This document shows, piece by piece, positions 1 through 13,224 of a DNA stretch of 43,923 nt (position 1 is the stretch's first letter; each line of letters opens with the position of its first letter). This DNA comes from Streptosporangiaceae bacterium. Its GTDB lineage: Bacteria; Actinomycetota; Actinomycetes; Streptosporangiales; Streptosporangiaceae. A model generated the notes under the pieces. It saw nothing but the letters and a program-made list of their open reading frames with translations. It did no database searches and was not told the DNA's origin. A program made the translations under genes and the position numbers. The stretch lies in NCBI GenBank assembly GCA_025934635.1, contig JAICWX010000031.1:1-43923 (forward strand), given 5' to 3'.

Positions 1-2
1 CT

Positions 3-170
3 TCTTTGGTACCCGGTGGCGACGAGTACGAGCTGGTCGTGACGCACGACTTCCTGGCCGGCTGGCTCGTCAGCCAGGCGATGGCGGCGCCGCCGTGGCG
101 CTGGCTGCGCTGGACCGGATTCCCGCCCATCCTGCGGCCCGATGTGCCATCGACGCGCGGGAGGGAATAA
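3..170 (+). pseudogene. Histidine phosphatase-like 3' fragment (cut by window edge)
   Basis: The frame is open from the window edge to a TAA and reads GDEYELVVTHDFLAGWLV, then APPWRWL. This resembles the C-terminal part of histidine-phosphatase (phosphoglycerate mutase-like) proteins, in which the THxF segment carries the second catalytic histidine. In the family WRWL is usually followed by a GLN-x-N-type strand and 20-30 more residues. Here it runs into an unrelated proline/arginine-rich tail and stops, and neither other frame restores the family sequence. It may therefore be a truncated gene. The 5' end is outside the window, so function cannot be judged. Confidence 0.45.
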
Positions 171-193
171 CTCTCCCGGTGAGAGGAGAGCGG

Positions 194-604
194 ATGGCCT
201 TCATGTTCCTTAACGGAGACGGGATGCGCGGGGGACGCGCGCACTACACGATCGAGGGGGTGCCCCTGGTGGGGGAGCGGCGCACGGCGCCGCTGTACCG
301 GTTCTTCTCGGTCCGGGACGAGTTCCCGGCGCTCTACCCGGTGGCCGACGGCGGCCAGCCGGTCCTCGGCGAGCTGTACGACGTGCCGATGGGCCCGCTG
401 AGCGCGCTGCTGGCCACCGAACCCCCGGAGCTCGAGCTCTCCATCATCGAGCTCGAAGACGGCGAGCTGTCGTTCGCCATGGTGCTCCGCGAGGCCGAGC
501 ACGCCCTCGGCATCCACACCGACATCACCGGCCACGGCGGCTGGCGGGCCTACCGGGCGGCCTCGCTCAGCGAGGCGCCTGACCCGCGGCGGAGCCGGCT
601 TTAA
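194..604 (+). CDS. Allophanate hydrolase-related protein (gamma-glutamylcyclotransferase-like fold)
   Basis: Protein of 136 residues starting MAFMFLNGDGM, with a strong GAGGAGAG ribosome site 4-5 nt before the ATG. An upstream in-frame start near 95 lies over the preceding fragment and lacks this site. The pattern MFLNG, then RFFSVRDEFPALYPV, GELYDVPMG, PPELELSIIELEDG and a closing GGWRAYR is that of stand-alone proteins related to the C-terminal domain of allophanate hydrolase (AtzF/DUR1 type). The amidase domain is absent, so it cannot hydrolyse allophanate by the known mechanism. Its 3' end overlaps that of guaD (convergent, 38 nt). Its place beside a purine-to-urea pathway fits a link to urea or allophanate metabolism, but the function is not known to me. 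Confidence 0.8.
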   Translation: MAFMFLNGDGMRGGRAHYTIEGVPLVGERRTAPLYRFFSVRDEFPALYPVADGGQPVLGELYDVPMGPLSALLATEPPELELSIIELEDGELSFAMVLREAEHALGIHTDITGHGGWRAYRAASLSEAPDPRRSRL

Positions 605-1867
605 TCCCGCGGACCCACACCCCGGCCACGTCGGCCGGCGTGGCCAGGGTGAAGATCCTGGCCAGCGCGTCGGTGGTGTCGCTGGCGTGCCGCAGGTTGA
701 CCGCCAGCGTGCTCCCGTCGGCGGGACGCAGCCAGACCGCGTCGAAGTCCTTGCCGACCGCGAAGTCGCCGACCCGGTCGTCCAGGCCGAGCACCCGGGC
801 CCCGGCCCGGGTCGCCAGGTACAGCAGGTGCACCGGCGTCAGCGGAAGGCCGGCCGGGCCGAGCAGCTGCTGCATGAAGTAGGCCTGCAGCGCCTCCTTG
901 GGCAGGAACAGGCCCGCGCCCGCGCCCACGTCCGTGCCGAGCGCGACCCGGACGCCGTGCTCGACGTGCCGCCGCAGCGGGAACAGCCCGCTGCCGAGGG
1001 CGCTGTTGCTGGTCGGGCAGTGCGCGACCGACGCGCCGTGGCCGGCCAGCAGGGCCAGCTCGGCGTCGCCGGGATGGACGTTGTGCGCGAACACGCTGCG
1101 CGGGGTGACCAGCTCGTGCCGGTCGTAGGTGTCCAGGTAGTGCCGGGACCCGGGGAACAGCCCGGCCACGGTCGCGATCTCGGCCACGTTCTCGTTGATG
1201 TGCGAGGTGAACCAGACGCCCGGGCCGAGCAGCTCCGCGCAGGCGCCGAGCATCTTGTCCGAGGCCGACAGGGAGAACCGCGGCGTGACCGCGTAACGCA
1301 GCCGCCCGCGGTCGTGCCAGCGCAGGATCAGGTCGGCGCTGTCGGCCAGCGCGGCCTCCGGCGGATGCAGCAGGTCGGACGGGAGCTTGCGGTCGGACAG
1401 CACCAGGCCGGAGGTGATGTTCAGGCCGCGCCGTTCGGCCGCGGCGAACAGCTCGTCCATGGCCGGGGCGAAGTGCGAGCCGAACACCAGCGCGCTGGTC
1501 GTCCCGGCCGCCACCAGGCCGTCGACGAACTCCGCCGCCACCGCCCGCGCGTAGGCCTGGTCGGCTAGCCTGCACTCCTCGGGCAGCGCGTACCGGTCCA
1601 GCCAGTCCAGCAGGGGCAGGCCGAGGCCGCCGATCGCGCGGAGCTGCGGGTAGTGGACGTGGGTGTCGACGAAGCCGGGAACGAGCAGCCCGCCGTCCAG
1701 GCGGGTAACCGGCTCGCCGGGATACGCGTCCCGCAGCGCGGCCAGCGGGCCGCGGGCCGCGATCACGCCGTCGCGGACCAGCAGCGCCTCGTCCTGCCGG
1801 AGCGCGGTGGCCGGGTCACCGGTGAACGGGTCCCCGGGCGTGTCCACGACCGTCGCCGCGTAAATGG

Positions 1868-1871
<4 letters not shown>
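567..1871 (-). CDS. guaD: Guanine deaminase
   Basis: Amidohydrolase-superfamily enzyme of 434 residues that converts guanine to xanthine and ammonia in the cytoplasm. Visible signatures are PGFVDTHVHYPQ (metal ligands H71 and H73), FTSHINEN (third histidine), AHNVHP and LGTDVGAG (metal-binding aspartate). The length is normal for bacterial GuaD. The ATG at 1871 overlaps the xdhC stop as ATGA, so translation is probably coupled. It is the last gene of xdhA-xdhB-xdhC-guaD and supplies xanthine to the dehydrogenase encoded upstream. The assignment rests on motif pattern and operon context together. Confidence 0.93.
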
Positions 1872-2689
<818 letters not shown>

Positions 2690-2690
2690 G

Positions 2691-5071
<2,381 letters not shown>

Positions 5072-5075
<4 letters not shown>

Positions 5076-6691
5076 GACCGGGCCTCCCCTGTACTAGCTG
5101 ACTCCGTCGTTTCTGCGTAGAACTTCAGCAGCGAATTGCGCAGCATGGCGATCCGGTAGGCCTGGCTGGCCCGGTGGTCGCTCATCGGCGTGCCGGTCCC
5201 GGCCATCTCCGCGGCGGCCGCCGTCACCACCTCGCGTGTCCAGGGCCGGCCGGTCAGCGCCTCCTCGGCGGCCAGCGCGCGCAGCGGCGTGGCCGCCACC
5301 CCGCCCAGGCCGATCCGGATCGACTCCACCGTGGCCCCCTCGGCCCGGGCGGTGCTGCCGGCCGTGCCGGCCCCGCCGCCGAGCGTCAGCGCGTACGCCA
5401 CCGCCACGCCGGAGATGTCGTCGAACCGGCGCTTGGCGATCTTGTGGAACGCGGTGACCGGGGCGGCCGGCAGCGGGATGCGGATCGTCTTGATCAGCTC
5501 GTCGGGGCGCTTGACGCTCTGCCGGTAGCCGGTGAAGTACTCGGCCAGCCGGACTTCGCGCTCGCCCCGGCTCGAGGCCAGCACCAGGGACGCGTCCAGC
5601 GCGAGCAGCGCGGGCGGGGTGTCGCCGATCGGCGAGGCGGTGCCGAGGTTGCCGCCGATCGTGGCCCCGTTGCGGATCAGCCGCGACGCGAACTGCGGGA
5701 ACAGCTGGCCGAGCAGCGGCAACCGGCCGGCCAGCGAGGTCTCGATCTCCGACAGGCTCAGCGCCGCGCCGATGTCGATGCGCTCGCGGCTCGCCGAGAA
5801 CTCGCGCAGCTCGGGAATCCGTTCGATGCCCACGGTCAGCGCGGCCCGGCTGTGCCGGATGTTCAGCTCGACGCCCCAGTCGGTGGACCCGGCCACCAGC
5901 CGGGCCTCCGGTTCGGCCGCCAGCAGCCCGACCGCCTCGGCCAGGCTCGCCGGGCGCACGTAGCGGCCCTGCGCGCTCGACGTCGCGGTGGCGGCCGGGG
6001 CCGGCGCCGGCTCGTCCAGCCGGGTCAGGAACGGGTCGGCCGCCTCCGGCGGCCCGAGGGCGTAGGCCGCGTCCTTGATCGGCCGGTACCCGGTGCACCG
6101 GCACAGGTTGCCGCTCAGCGCGTGCAGGTCGAACCCGTTCGGCCCGTGCTCCGCGTCGTGATGCCCGTTCGTCTCGCCGCGCCCGGGCCGGTAGTATTCG
6201 GCCGCCATCGAGCAGATGAAGCCCGGCGTGCAGTACCCGCACTGGGAACCGCCGCGGTCGGCCATCTCCCGCTGGACCGGATGCAGCTGCCCCGCCTTCC
6301 CCAGGCCCTCCGCCGTCACGACCTCCTGCTGGTCGAACGCCGCCGCCGGGACCAGGCAGGCATTGATCGCGTCCCAGCGTGTCCGCCCCGGCCCGTCGTC
6401 GCGGGCCACCAGCACCGCGCAGGCCCCGCATTCACCCTCGGCGCAGCCTTCCTTGCACCCCGTCAGCCCGCTCCCGCGCAGCCACTCGAGCAACGTGACG
6501 TGCCCGCCAACCTCACCCAGCCGCCGGTCCCGCCCGTTAACCACCACCCGGGACCCAGTCACCCGGGACTCGGCCGTCCGGGACTCGGCCGCCCGGGACT
6601 CAGCCGCCCGGGACTCGGCCACCTGAGATCCTGCCGTCCCGGATCCTGCCAGTCGGGGCTCCACCGTACACACTCCTGCCTCCGCCGCCAT
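5072..6691 (-). CDS. xdhA: Xanthine dehydrogenase, [2Fe-2S] and FAD subunit
   Basis: Up to 539 residues. The first [2Fe-2S] site is GCKEGCAEGECGAC (Cys79, 83, 88, 91); the second uses GSQCGYCTPGF and GNLCRCTG. The FAD domain follows from about residue 230 (LVAGSTDWGVEL, then IRNGATIGGNLGTASPIGDT). It passes electrons from the molybdenum subunit to NAD+. The iron-sulfur domain normally starts within a few residues of the protein end; here about 48 residues of Ala/Glu/Ser/Arg 5-residue repeats precede it. The ATG at 6691 lacks a good ribosome site, while GTG codons at 6673 and 6664 lie just after GGAGG or AGGAG, so the true start may be one of these. First gene of the operon. Confidence 0.94.
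6546..6660 (-). repeat. 15-bp tandem repeat in the 5' end of xdhA
   Basis: About eight units with period 15 (unit close to CCGGGACTCGGCCGY on the + strand; CGGGA recurs at 6549, 6564, 6579, 6594 and 6609, then decays at 6624, 6639 and 6654). The period is a multiple of three, so the array encodes 5-residue repeats such as AESRA/AESRT/TGSRV ahead of the iron-sulfur domain. It looks like an in-frame minisatellite whose inner units are most alike. Confidence 0.85.
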
Positions 6692-6768
6692 TCACCGGGC
6701 GTTCCGCCCGGCGAACGTCAGCGCGTTCTCCTATCTACTTACCGACGATAGCTCCATGTAACCAAAAG

Positions 6769-6805
6769 CGCCATACATCAATGGAAACTTTTTTCCGCAT
6801 GATGG
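6769..6805 (-). promoter_or_regulatory. Candidate IclR operator pair upstream of xdhA
   Basis: On the minus strand, ATCCATCATGCGGAAA (6805-6790) and TTCCATTGATGTATGG (6784-6769) start 21 bp apart. This is the same geometry as the boxes before uricase, hyi, iclR and the permease, although these two diverge most from the consensus. The pair lies about 78-105 nt upstream of the xdhA start, in a locally AT-rich stretch that probably holds the promoter. Confidence 0.5.
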
Positions 6806-6837
6806 ATATCAACGAGCTACGGGACCTGCCCGCGCTC

Positions 6838-6926
6838 CCCGAAGCCGTCCGAAGCCGTCCGAAGCCGGCCCCGAAGCCCTTCCAAAGCCGTCCGTAGCCG
6901 CCCCGAAGCCCTTCCGAAGCCGCCCC
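6838..6926. repeat. Intergenic GAAGCC-rich tandem repeat upstream of xdhA
   Basis: Short degenerate units built on CCGAAGCCGTC (period about 10-11) grade into a roughly 30-bp duplication containing CCCCGAAGCCCTTCCRAAGCC. No good gene covers the region, and the minus-strand frames through it have no family resemblance. It lies in the xdhA upstream region between the candidate operator and the 26-bp direct repeats. Confidence 0.65.
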
Positions 6927-6963
6927 GGAGCACCCCGCCCCGTCCAAGCGCCTCCGCAAGCAG

Positions 6964-7020
6964 CATCGATGGAGCATCAATGCCGCTGCCACGACATCGA
7001 TGGAGCATCCATGCCGCTGC
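6964..7020. repeat. Pair of 26-bp direct repeats, period 31
   Basis: CATCGATGGAGCATC followed by MATGCCGCTGC occurs at 6964-6989 and again at 6995-7020 with a single mismatch. The spacing of 31 bp is three helical turns. It lies in the non-coding region between uricase and xdhA, so it could be a regulator site for xdhA or a recent small duplication. The unit contains the palindrome ATCGAT. Confidence 0.7.
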
Positions 7021-7088
7021 TGGCCTAGCCAGAGGCCGCCGCCCGGTGACGGGTGCGGGTTGCGAGGCGGACGTGCCAGTTGAGGTCC

Positions 7089-7114
7089 CTGGTCCAGGCA
7101 GCCGGCTGGACCAG
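7089..7114 (-). terminator. Stem-loop after uricase
   Basis: CTGGTCCAG (7089-7097) and CTGGACCAG (7106-7114) form a perfect 9-bp stem with an 8-nt loop, 22 nt beyond the uricase stop. No T-tract follows on the minus strand; this is common for actinobacterial terminators but lowers certainty. Confidence 0.5.
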
Positions 7115-7136
7115 GAGCCTTGAAAACCCGGAAACC

Positions 7137-8027
7137 TCAGAAGCCGGGCACGGCCTGCCAGGCGCGCCCGGCCGGCGGCGCGTCGTCCCGGGTCACCGTG
7201 CCCTCGATCAGCCCGTACGGCCGGTCCGCGGCGTAGTACACCTCGTTCTCGTTCGGCAGCCCGAACGGCGATAGGTCGACCAGGAAATGATGCTTGTTCG
7301 GCATCGACATCCGGATCTCGGCCACCTCGGGATGAGCCTGCAGCACCTGCTCGCCCATGTAGTACAGCGTCTGCTGCAGGGCCAGGCTGTGCTTGACCGC
7401 GAACGACTCGAGCATGATCCGCCGCACGTCCGCGTAGGCCTTGGCCCAGTCCACATCCAAAGACGCGTAACGCCAGCGCGCGGTGACCGCGGTCGCCAGG
7501 ATGCGGTCATTGGTCTCACCCAGCGACGTGTACCGGTCGCGCGGGAACCCCCAGAACTCCGACCCCGTCGACTTCAGCACGGTCAGGTCGGTGAGGCCGG
7601 ACACCACCCAGGCCGACGGGCCGTCGATGGTGACGACGGTGGTCCTGGTGCCGCCCCCGGTCCGGGAGAACGCGTGCCCGTGGTCGGCGCCGTCCACCGC
7701 GATCCGGTCCCAGCCGTACTCCTCGATCCGCACCTGAGCCCCGGTCACCGGTTCGCAGTCGTCCACGAAGTGCCTGCCCAGGCGCAGGCCGAACTCCTCG
7801 ATCTCGCCCACCCCGTATTGCTGGGCGAAGGCGTAGACGGTGTTTTTCTGCGTGTCGGTCGCGACGACCTTGGCGTTGTCGCCCTCCAGGTGGGCGTCGG
7901 CGAAGTCGCCGCGCAGCGAGGTGGACACGTTCAGGTCCTTGATCTGGTGCCGGTCGCCGTCCCGGGTAATGCGCACCAGGCGGACCTCCGCCTTGCCGTA
8001 CTGGTTGTCGCCGAAGGTGATGGCCAT
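7137..8027 (-). CDS. uox: Uricase (urate oxidase)
   Basis: Cofactor-free oxidase of 296 residues that converts urate and O2 to 5-hydroxyisourate and H2O2. Catalytic elements are YGKAEVRL (Lys12), VVATDTQKNTVYA (Thr57, Asp58) and MPNKHHFLVDL near the C-terminus (Asn and the catalytic His). Central segments TGGGTRTTVVTIDGP and LTVLKSTGSEFWGFPRDRYT are typical of the T-fold enzyme. I chose the ATG at 8027 because GGGAG lies 6 nt upstream; a GTG at 8042 would add five residues. It has its own promoter region with two candidate IclR boxes. The products expected to act next, HIU hydrolase and OHCU decarboxylase, are not encoded in the window. Confidence 0.95.
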   Translation of the reverse strand: MAITFGDNQYGKAEVRLVRITRDGDRHQIKDLNVSTSLRGDFADAHLEGDNAKVVATDTQKNTVYAFAQQYGVGEIEEFGLRLGRHFVDDCEPVTGAQVRIEEYGWDRIAVDGADHGHAFSRTGGGTRTTVVTIDGPSAWVVSGLTDLTVLKSTGSEFWGFPRDRYTSLGETNDRILATAVTARWRYASLDVDWAKAYADVRRIMLESFAVKHSLALQQTLYYMGEQVLQAHPEVAEIRMSMPNKHHFLVDLSPFGLPNENEVYYAADRPYGLIEGTVTRDDAPPAGRAWQAVPGF

Positions 8028-8045
8028 GATGAGCTCCCACACTAG

Positions 8046-8082
8046 TTCTCGTGATGCGAAATAAAGTTTTCTCGATATGGAT
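8046..8082 (-). promoter_or_regulatory. Candidate IclR operator pair upstream of uricase
   Basis: On the minus strand ATCCATATCGAGAAAA (8082-8067) and TTTCGCATCACGAGAA (8061-8046) are set exactly 21 bp apart and end 18 nt before the uricase ATG. Both fit the shared box TTCCGTATCnTGAAAA at most positions. The region 8083-8204, up to the allantoicase stop, holds no gene. Confidence 0.7.
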
Positions 8083-8204
8083 GGATTTAGTGGGTTCCTA
8101 CAGAGGACCGGGCCACCCGCCGGCTGCGCTCGGTAGAACCGACAGAACTGACGGACGACCCCCCGGTCATGAGCTCGGCCCGAGCCGCTCGCGCCGGGTC
8201 CCGG

Positions 8205-9362
8205 TCACGAGCTGAGCCGAAGCTGCTCGCGCAAGGCCGGCGGCAGGTTCCCCATCAGGTCCCCGGCCAGGTCCTCGGCCAGGTCGCCGCTCAGGTCCGC
8301 GGCCAGCTGGCTCGCCCCGCCCGCCGCGAGCCCGCCCGCCCGCAGCAGCTCCGTCAGCTGCCCCTCGGGCAGCAGCCGCAGGAACCGCGCCGCCAGCGCC
8401 GCCCGCGCCGCCGCGGTCGGCCGCCCGAACACCCGCAGCCGGGCCATGCCGCCATCGGGATAGATATCGAGCCGCACCTGCTCCGCCACCGGGGAACCGG
8501 GCACGGCGAACCGGTGCCGCGTGTCCGGCTGCAGCGCCGTCCGGGGCACAAGGTCAGCACCGTCAGAACCCCGCAACGTCGCCCACCCCGGCGCGTTGCC
8601 GACGAAGTGCGACGTATCGAGCTCGGCCACCTCGACCGCACCAGCGCAGGCCAGCCGCACCGCCACCCAGTCGTTCGCCTGGTCGCGGCGGCGGGAGGTC
8701 TCCCAGCCGTCCCCCATCACCCGGGCCTGGCCCGGCAGCAGCAGGTTGGCCGGCGAGGAGTAGAACATGTTGCTGCAGCCGGTCACCACCGCGCCGTTCT
8801 CCAGCGCCGCCAGGTCGATGGTGGCGGGCAGCAGCCGCGGGTCGGGCACCGGCTCGCCGTAGACCCGCAGCCGCGCCACCCCGCCGTCAGGAAAAATAGT
8901 CAGCCGAACGTGTGTTGCCCTTCGCCCCGGCTCGACCTCGAACGCATTCCTGGCATCGCCGGCCACCGCGCTCCGCGGCACCAGCATGAACCACTGCGCC
9001 GCGGCCAGCTCGTCAGGGGACGGATACCCCTCCGCCCCGCACGCCTCCACCGAGATCTCCGGCGGGTAGTTGCCGGTGAACCAGGAGGTGTCGACCACCA
9101 CCCGGCGCACCACGCCGCCGCCGCCCAGCCGGATGATCGCACTGTCGCCCTGCCCATCACTGGCAGGCGAACGCCGCCGCCGCGTCTCCCAGCCGTCCAT
9201 GATCTGGCCCTTATGGCCGAACGTGTGCGGCTGGAACGCCGCCTCCTCCGCCTTGATCAGGTTCTCCCGCTCGGCGAACAGCTCGTCGTTGGCGTAGATC
9301 ACGCTGCCGCCCAGCGCCCGCCCGGCCAGATCCGGCCAGATTTTCTCACTGTCGGAGTTCAT
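8205..9362 (-). CDS. alc: Allantoicase
   Basis: Protein of 385 residues that hydrolyses allantoate to ureidoglycolate and urea. It has the two homologous allantoicase jelly-roll domains: the first with MDGWETRRRR, VDTSWFTGNYPPEI and IFPDGGVARLRVYG, the second with GDGWETSRRR, LDTSHFVGNAPG and IYPDGGMARLRVFG. The tail is unusual: after the second domain comes an Ala/Asp/Leu/Gly-rich stretch of 4-residue repeats encoded by a 12-bp array. The ATG overlaps the glycerate kinase stop (ATGA), placing it last in hyi-glxR-gcl-kinase-alc. Presence of this enzyme points to the urea-releasing route rather than allantoate amidohydrolase. Confidence 0.94.
   Translation of the reverse strand: MNSDSEKIWPDLAGRALGGSVIYANDELFAERENLIKAEEAAFQPHTFGHKGQIMDGWETRRRRSPASDGQGDSAIIRLGGGGVVRRVVVDTSWFTGNYPPEISVEACGAEGYPSPDELAAAQWFMLVPRSAVAGDARNAFEVEPGRRATHVRLTIFPDGGVARLRVYGEPVPDPRLLPATIDLAALENGAVVTGCSNMFYSSPANLLLPGQARVMGDGWETSRRRDQANDWVAVRLACAGAVEVAELDTSHFVGNAPGWATLRGSDGADLVPRTALQPDTRHRFAVPGSPVAEQVRLDIYPDGGMARLRVFGRPTAAARAALAARFLRLLPEGQLTELLRAGGLAAGGASQLAADLSGDLAEDLAGDLMGNLPPALREQLRLSS
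8244..8303 (-). repeat. 12-bp tandem repeat in the 3' end of alc
   Basis: Five contiguous 12-bp units (CAGGTCCCCGGC type) start at 8244, 8256, 8268, 8280 and 8292. In the allantoicase frame they encode a DL-containing 4-residue repeat beyond the last catalytic domain. In-frame minisatellite. Confidence 0.85.
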
Positions 9363-10519
9363 GCCTGCCTCACCATTTCCGTCAGCCGGTCACGGGCGAT
9401 TAGCTGGCCGGCCCGGCGCAGCAGCCCGGCCGCTTCGGCGTGACACCGTTCCAGGTCGGGTTCGAGGTCGGTCAGCGGGTAGACCGCGGCGATCCCGGCT
9501 GCGGCCAGCTCGCGCGCCCTCAGCGTGCTGCGCCCGGCCACCGCCACGACCGGGACGCCGAGCCGGGCGGCCGCCCGGGCCACCCCCACCGGCGCCTTGC
9601 CCGCCAGGCTCTGCGCGTCGAGCGACCCCTCGCCGGTGATCACCAGGTCCGCCCCGGCCAGCCGGGACGCGAACCCGGTCAGCTCGAGCACCAGCTCGAT
9701 GCCCGGCCGCCGCCGCGCCCCCAGCACCGCCAGCGCGGCGAACCCCACTCCGCCCGCCGCCCCCGCGCCGGGTGCTCGCGACCAGTCCTTGCCCACGGTG
9801 GCGGCCACCACGGCGGCCCAGCGCCGCAACCCGGCGTCCAGCCGCGCGACCTCGTCCGGCGAGGCGCCCTTCTGCGGCCCGTACACCGCGGCCGCGCCAT
9901 CCGGCCCGGTCAGCGGGTTGTCCACGTCGGCCGCGAGGACGAACTCCGCGGTGCGGCCAGCGGGCTGCAGCCCGGCCAGCTCGAGCGCGGACACCTCGTC
10001 AAGATCCCCGCCGCTCACCAGCTTCCGTCCGCCCGCCTCGCGGCCGGCCAGCGAGCCGTGGCCGTCGAGTACCCGCGCGCCGAGTGCCTGCAGCATCCCC
10101 GCGCCGCCATCGGTGCTGGCACTGCCGCCGACGCCGAAGACGATCCGCCGCGCGCCCGCGTCCAGCGCGGCCCGCAGCACCTCGCCCGCCCCGGAACTGG
10201 ATGCGGTCAGCGGCGCAAGCCGCCCCCGCGGCAACCGGGCCAGGCCGCAGACGCCGGCCAGCTCGACCACCGCCACCTCGCCGCGGCGCGCGTAGCTCGC
10301 CCGCACCGGGTCGCCGAGCGGCCCGGCCGCGGTGACCGGCACCCGGTCGAAGCCGGCCGCGACGGCCGCGTCCACCGTCCCCTCGCCGCCGTCGGCCACC
10401 GGGACCGTGACGACCTCCGCGTTACCCGCGACGGACCGCAGCCCGGCCGCGACCGCGGCCGCCACCTCGGCCGCGGGCAGCGATCCCTTGAACTTGTCCG
10501 GAGCGACGACGATCCGCAT
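9359..10519 (-). CDS. glxK: Glycerate 2-kinase (GarK/GlxK family)
   Basis: Protein of 386 residues, glycerate kinase type I, phosphorylating D-glycerate with ATP to 2-phosphoglycerate. Family signatures are the N-terminal APDKFKGSL, PVADGGEGTVDA, VELAGVCGLARLP, the GVGGSASTDGGAGMLQALG block, ADVDNPLTGPDGAAAVYGPQKGA and DLVITGEGSLDAQSLAGKAP. The length matches the family. It follows gcl by 30 nt and overlaps alc by 4 nt. In this setting it completes the glyoxylate, tartronate semialdehyde, glycerate, phosphoglycerate route, returning purine carbon to glycolysis. Confidence 0.94.
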   Translation of the reverse strand: MRIVVAPDKFKGSLPAAEVAAAVAAGLRSVAGNAEVVTVPVADGGEGTVDAAVAAGFDRVPVTAAGPLGDPVRASYARRGEVAVVELAGVCGLARLPRGRLAPLTASSSGAGEVLRAALDAGARRIVFGVGGSASTDGGAGMLQALGARVLDGHGSLAGREAGGRKLVSGGDLDEVSALELAGLQPAGRTAEFVLAADVDNPLTGPDGAAAVYGPQKGASPDEVARLDAGLRRWAAVVAATVGKDWSRAPGAGAAGGVGFAALAVLGARRRPGIELVLELTGFASRLAGADLVITGEGSLDAQSLAGKAPVGVARAAARLGVPVVAVAGRSTLRARELAAAGIAAVYPLTDLEPDLERCHAEAAGLLRRAGQLIARDRLTEMVRQA

Positions 10520-10549
10520 GATCAGCCCAGCCTCTGTCAGTCAGCCCGG

Positions 10550-12318
<1,769 letters not shown>

Positions 12319-12322
<4 letters not shown>

Positions 12323-13224
12323 TTTTTTTGCTCACTCCTGTCGCCTGGGCGCCCGGACAGCTGGAGGACCAGCTTCAGCAGGGCCGAATGATCGAGGGCG
12401 CCGTCTCCGGTCGCCTTGAGCGAGGCGACGAGCTGCGCGGCGACCGCGCCGAGCGGGATCACCACGCCGGCCTCGCGCGCGGCGGCGGTGACGATGCCCA
12501 TGTCCTTGTCGTGCAGTTCGATGCGGAACCCGGGCTTGAAGTCGCGGGCCAGCATGGCCGGGCCCTTGCGCTGCAGCACGGTGCTCCCGGCCAGGCCGCC
12601 GCCCAGCACCCGCAGCGCCGCCTCGGTGTCCACCCCGTAAGCCTCGAGGAACACGATCGCCTCGGCCAGCAGCTCCAGGTGGCCCGCCACCATGAGCTGG
12701 TTGGCGGCCTTGACCGTCTGGCCCGAGCCCGCGGGCCCCACGTGCACGACGGTCTTGCCCACCGCGTCGAATACCGGCGCGGCCGCCTCGAAGTCCGCCG
12801 CGGCGCCGCCCACCATGATCGACAGCACGCCCTCGACCGCGCCCGCCTCGCCGCCGGACACCGGCGCGTCCAGCACCCGGAACCCGCGCTCGGCGCCCTC
12901 GGCGGCCAGCCCGGCGGCCACGTCCGGCCGGATGCTGGAGAAGTCGATGATCAGCGCCCCGGCCTTGGCGTGGGCGAAGACGCCGTCCTCGCCGGCCAGC
13001 ACGGCCCGCACGTCGGGGGAGTCGGGCACCATGGTCGCCACCACGTCGACGTCCGCGACGGCCCCGGCGATGTCCTTGGCGCCCTGGCCGCCCGCCGCGA
13101 TCAGCTGCTCGACCCGGGCCGGGCTGCGGTTGTACCCGGTGACCGCGAAACCGGCCTTGACCAGGTTGGCGGCCATCGGCGCGCCCATGATGCCCAGCCC
13201 GATGAACCCGATCTTGGTGCTCAT
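12319..13224 (-). CDS. glxR: 2-Hydroxy-3-oxopropionate (tartronate semialdehyde) reductase
   Basis: Protein of 301 residues, beta-hydroxyacid dehydrogenase family, reducing tartronate semialdehyde to D-glycerate with NAD(P)H. It shows the dinucleotide motif [16 protein letters not shown], the substrate motif [11 protein letters not shown] near residue 120, [14 protein letters not shown] with the catalytic lysine, and [15 protein letters not shown] near the C-terminus. It overlaps hyi at its start and gcl at its end by 4 nt each, so the three are almost certainly co-translated. Its position in the gcl operon decides the substrate among related 3-hydroxyisobutyrate-type enzymes. Confidence 0.94.

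Noticed and set aside
6838..7020. CRISPR array in the xdhA upstream region
   Set aside because: Units are too short, spacers are not unique, only two copies of the 26-bp repeat exist and no cas genes are present.
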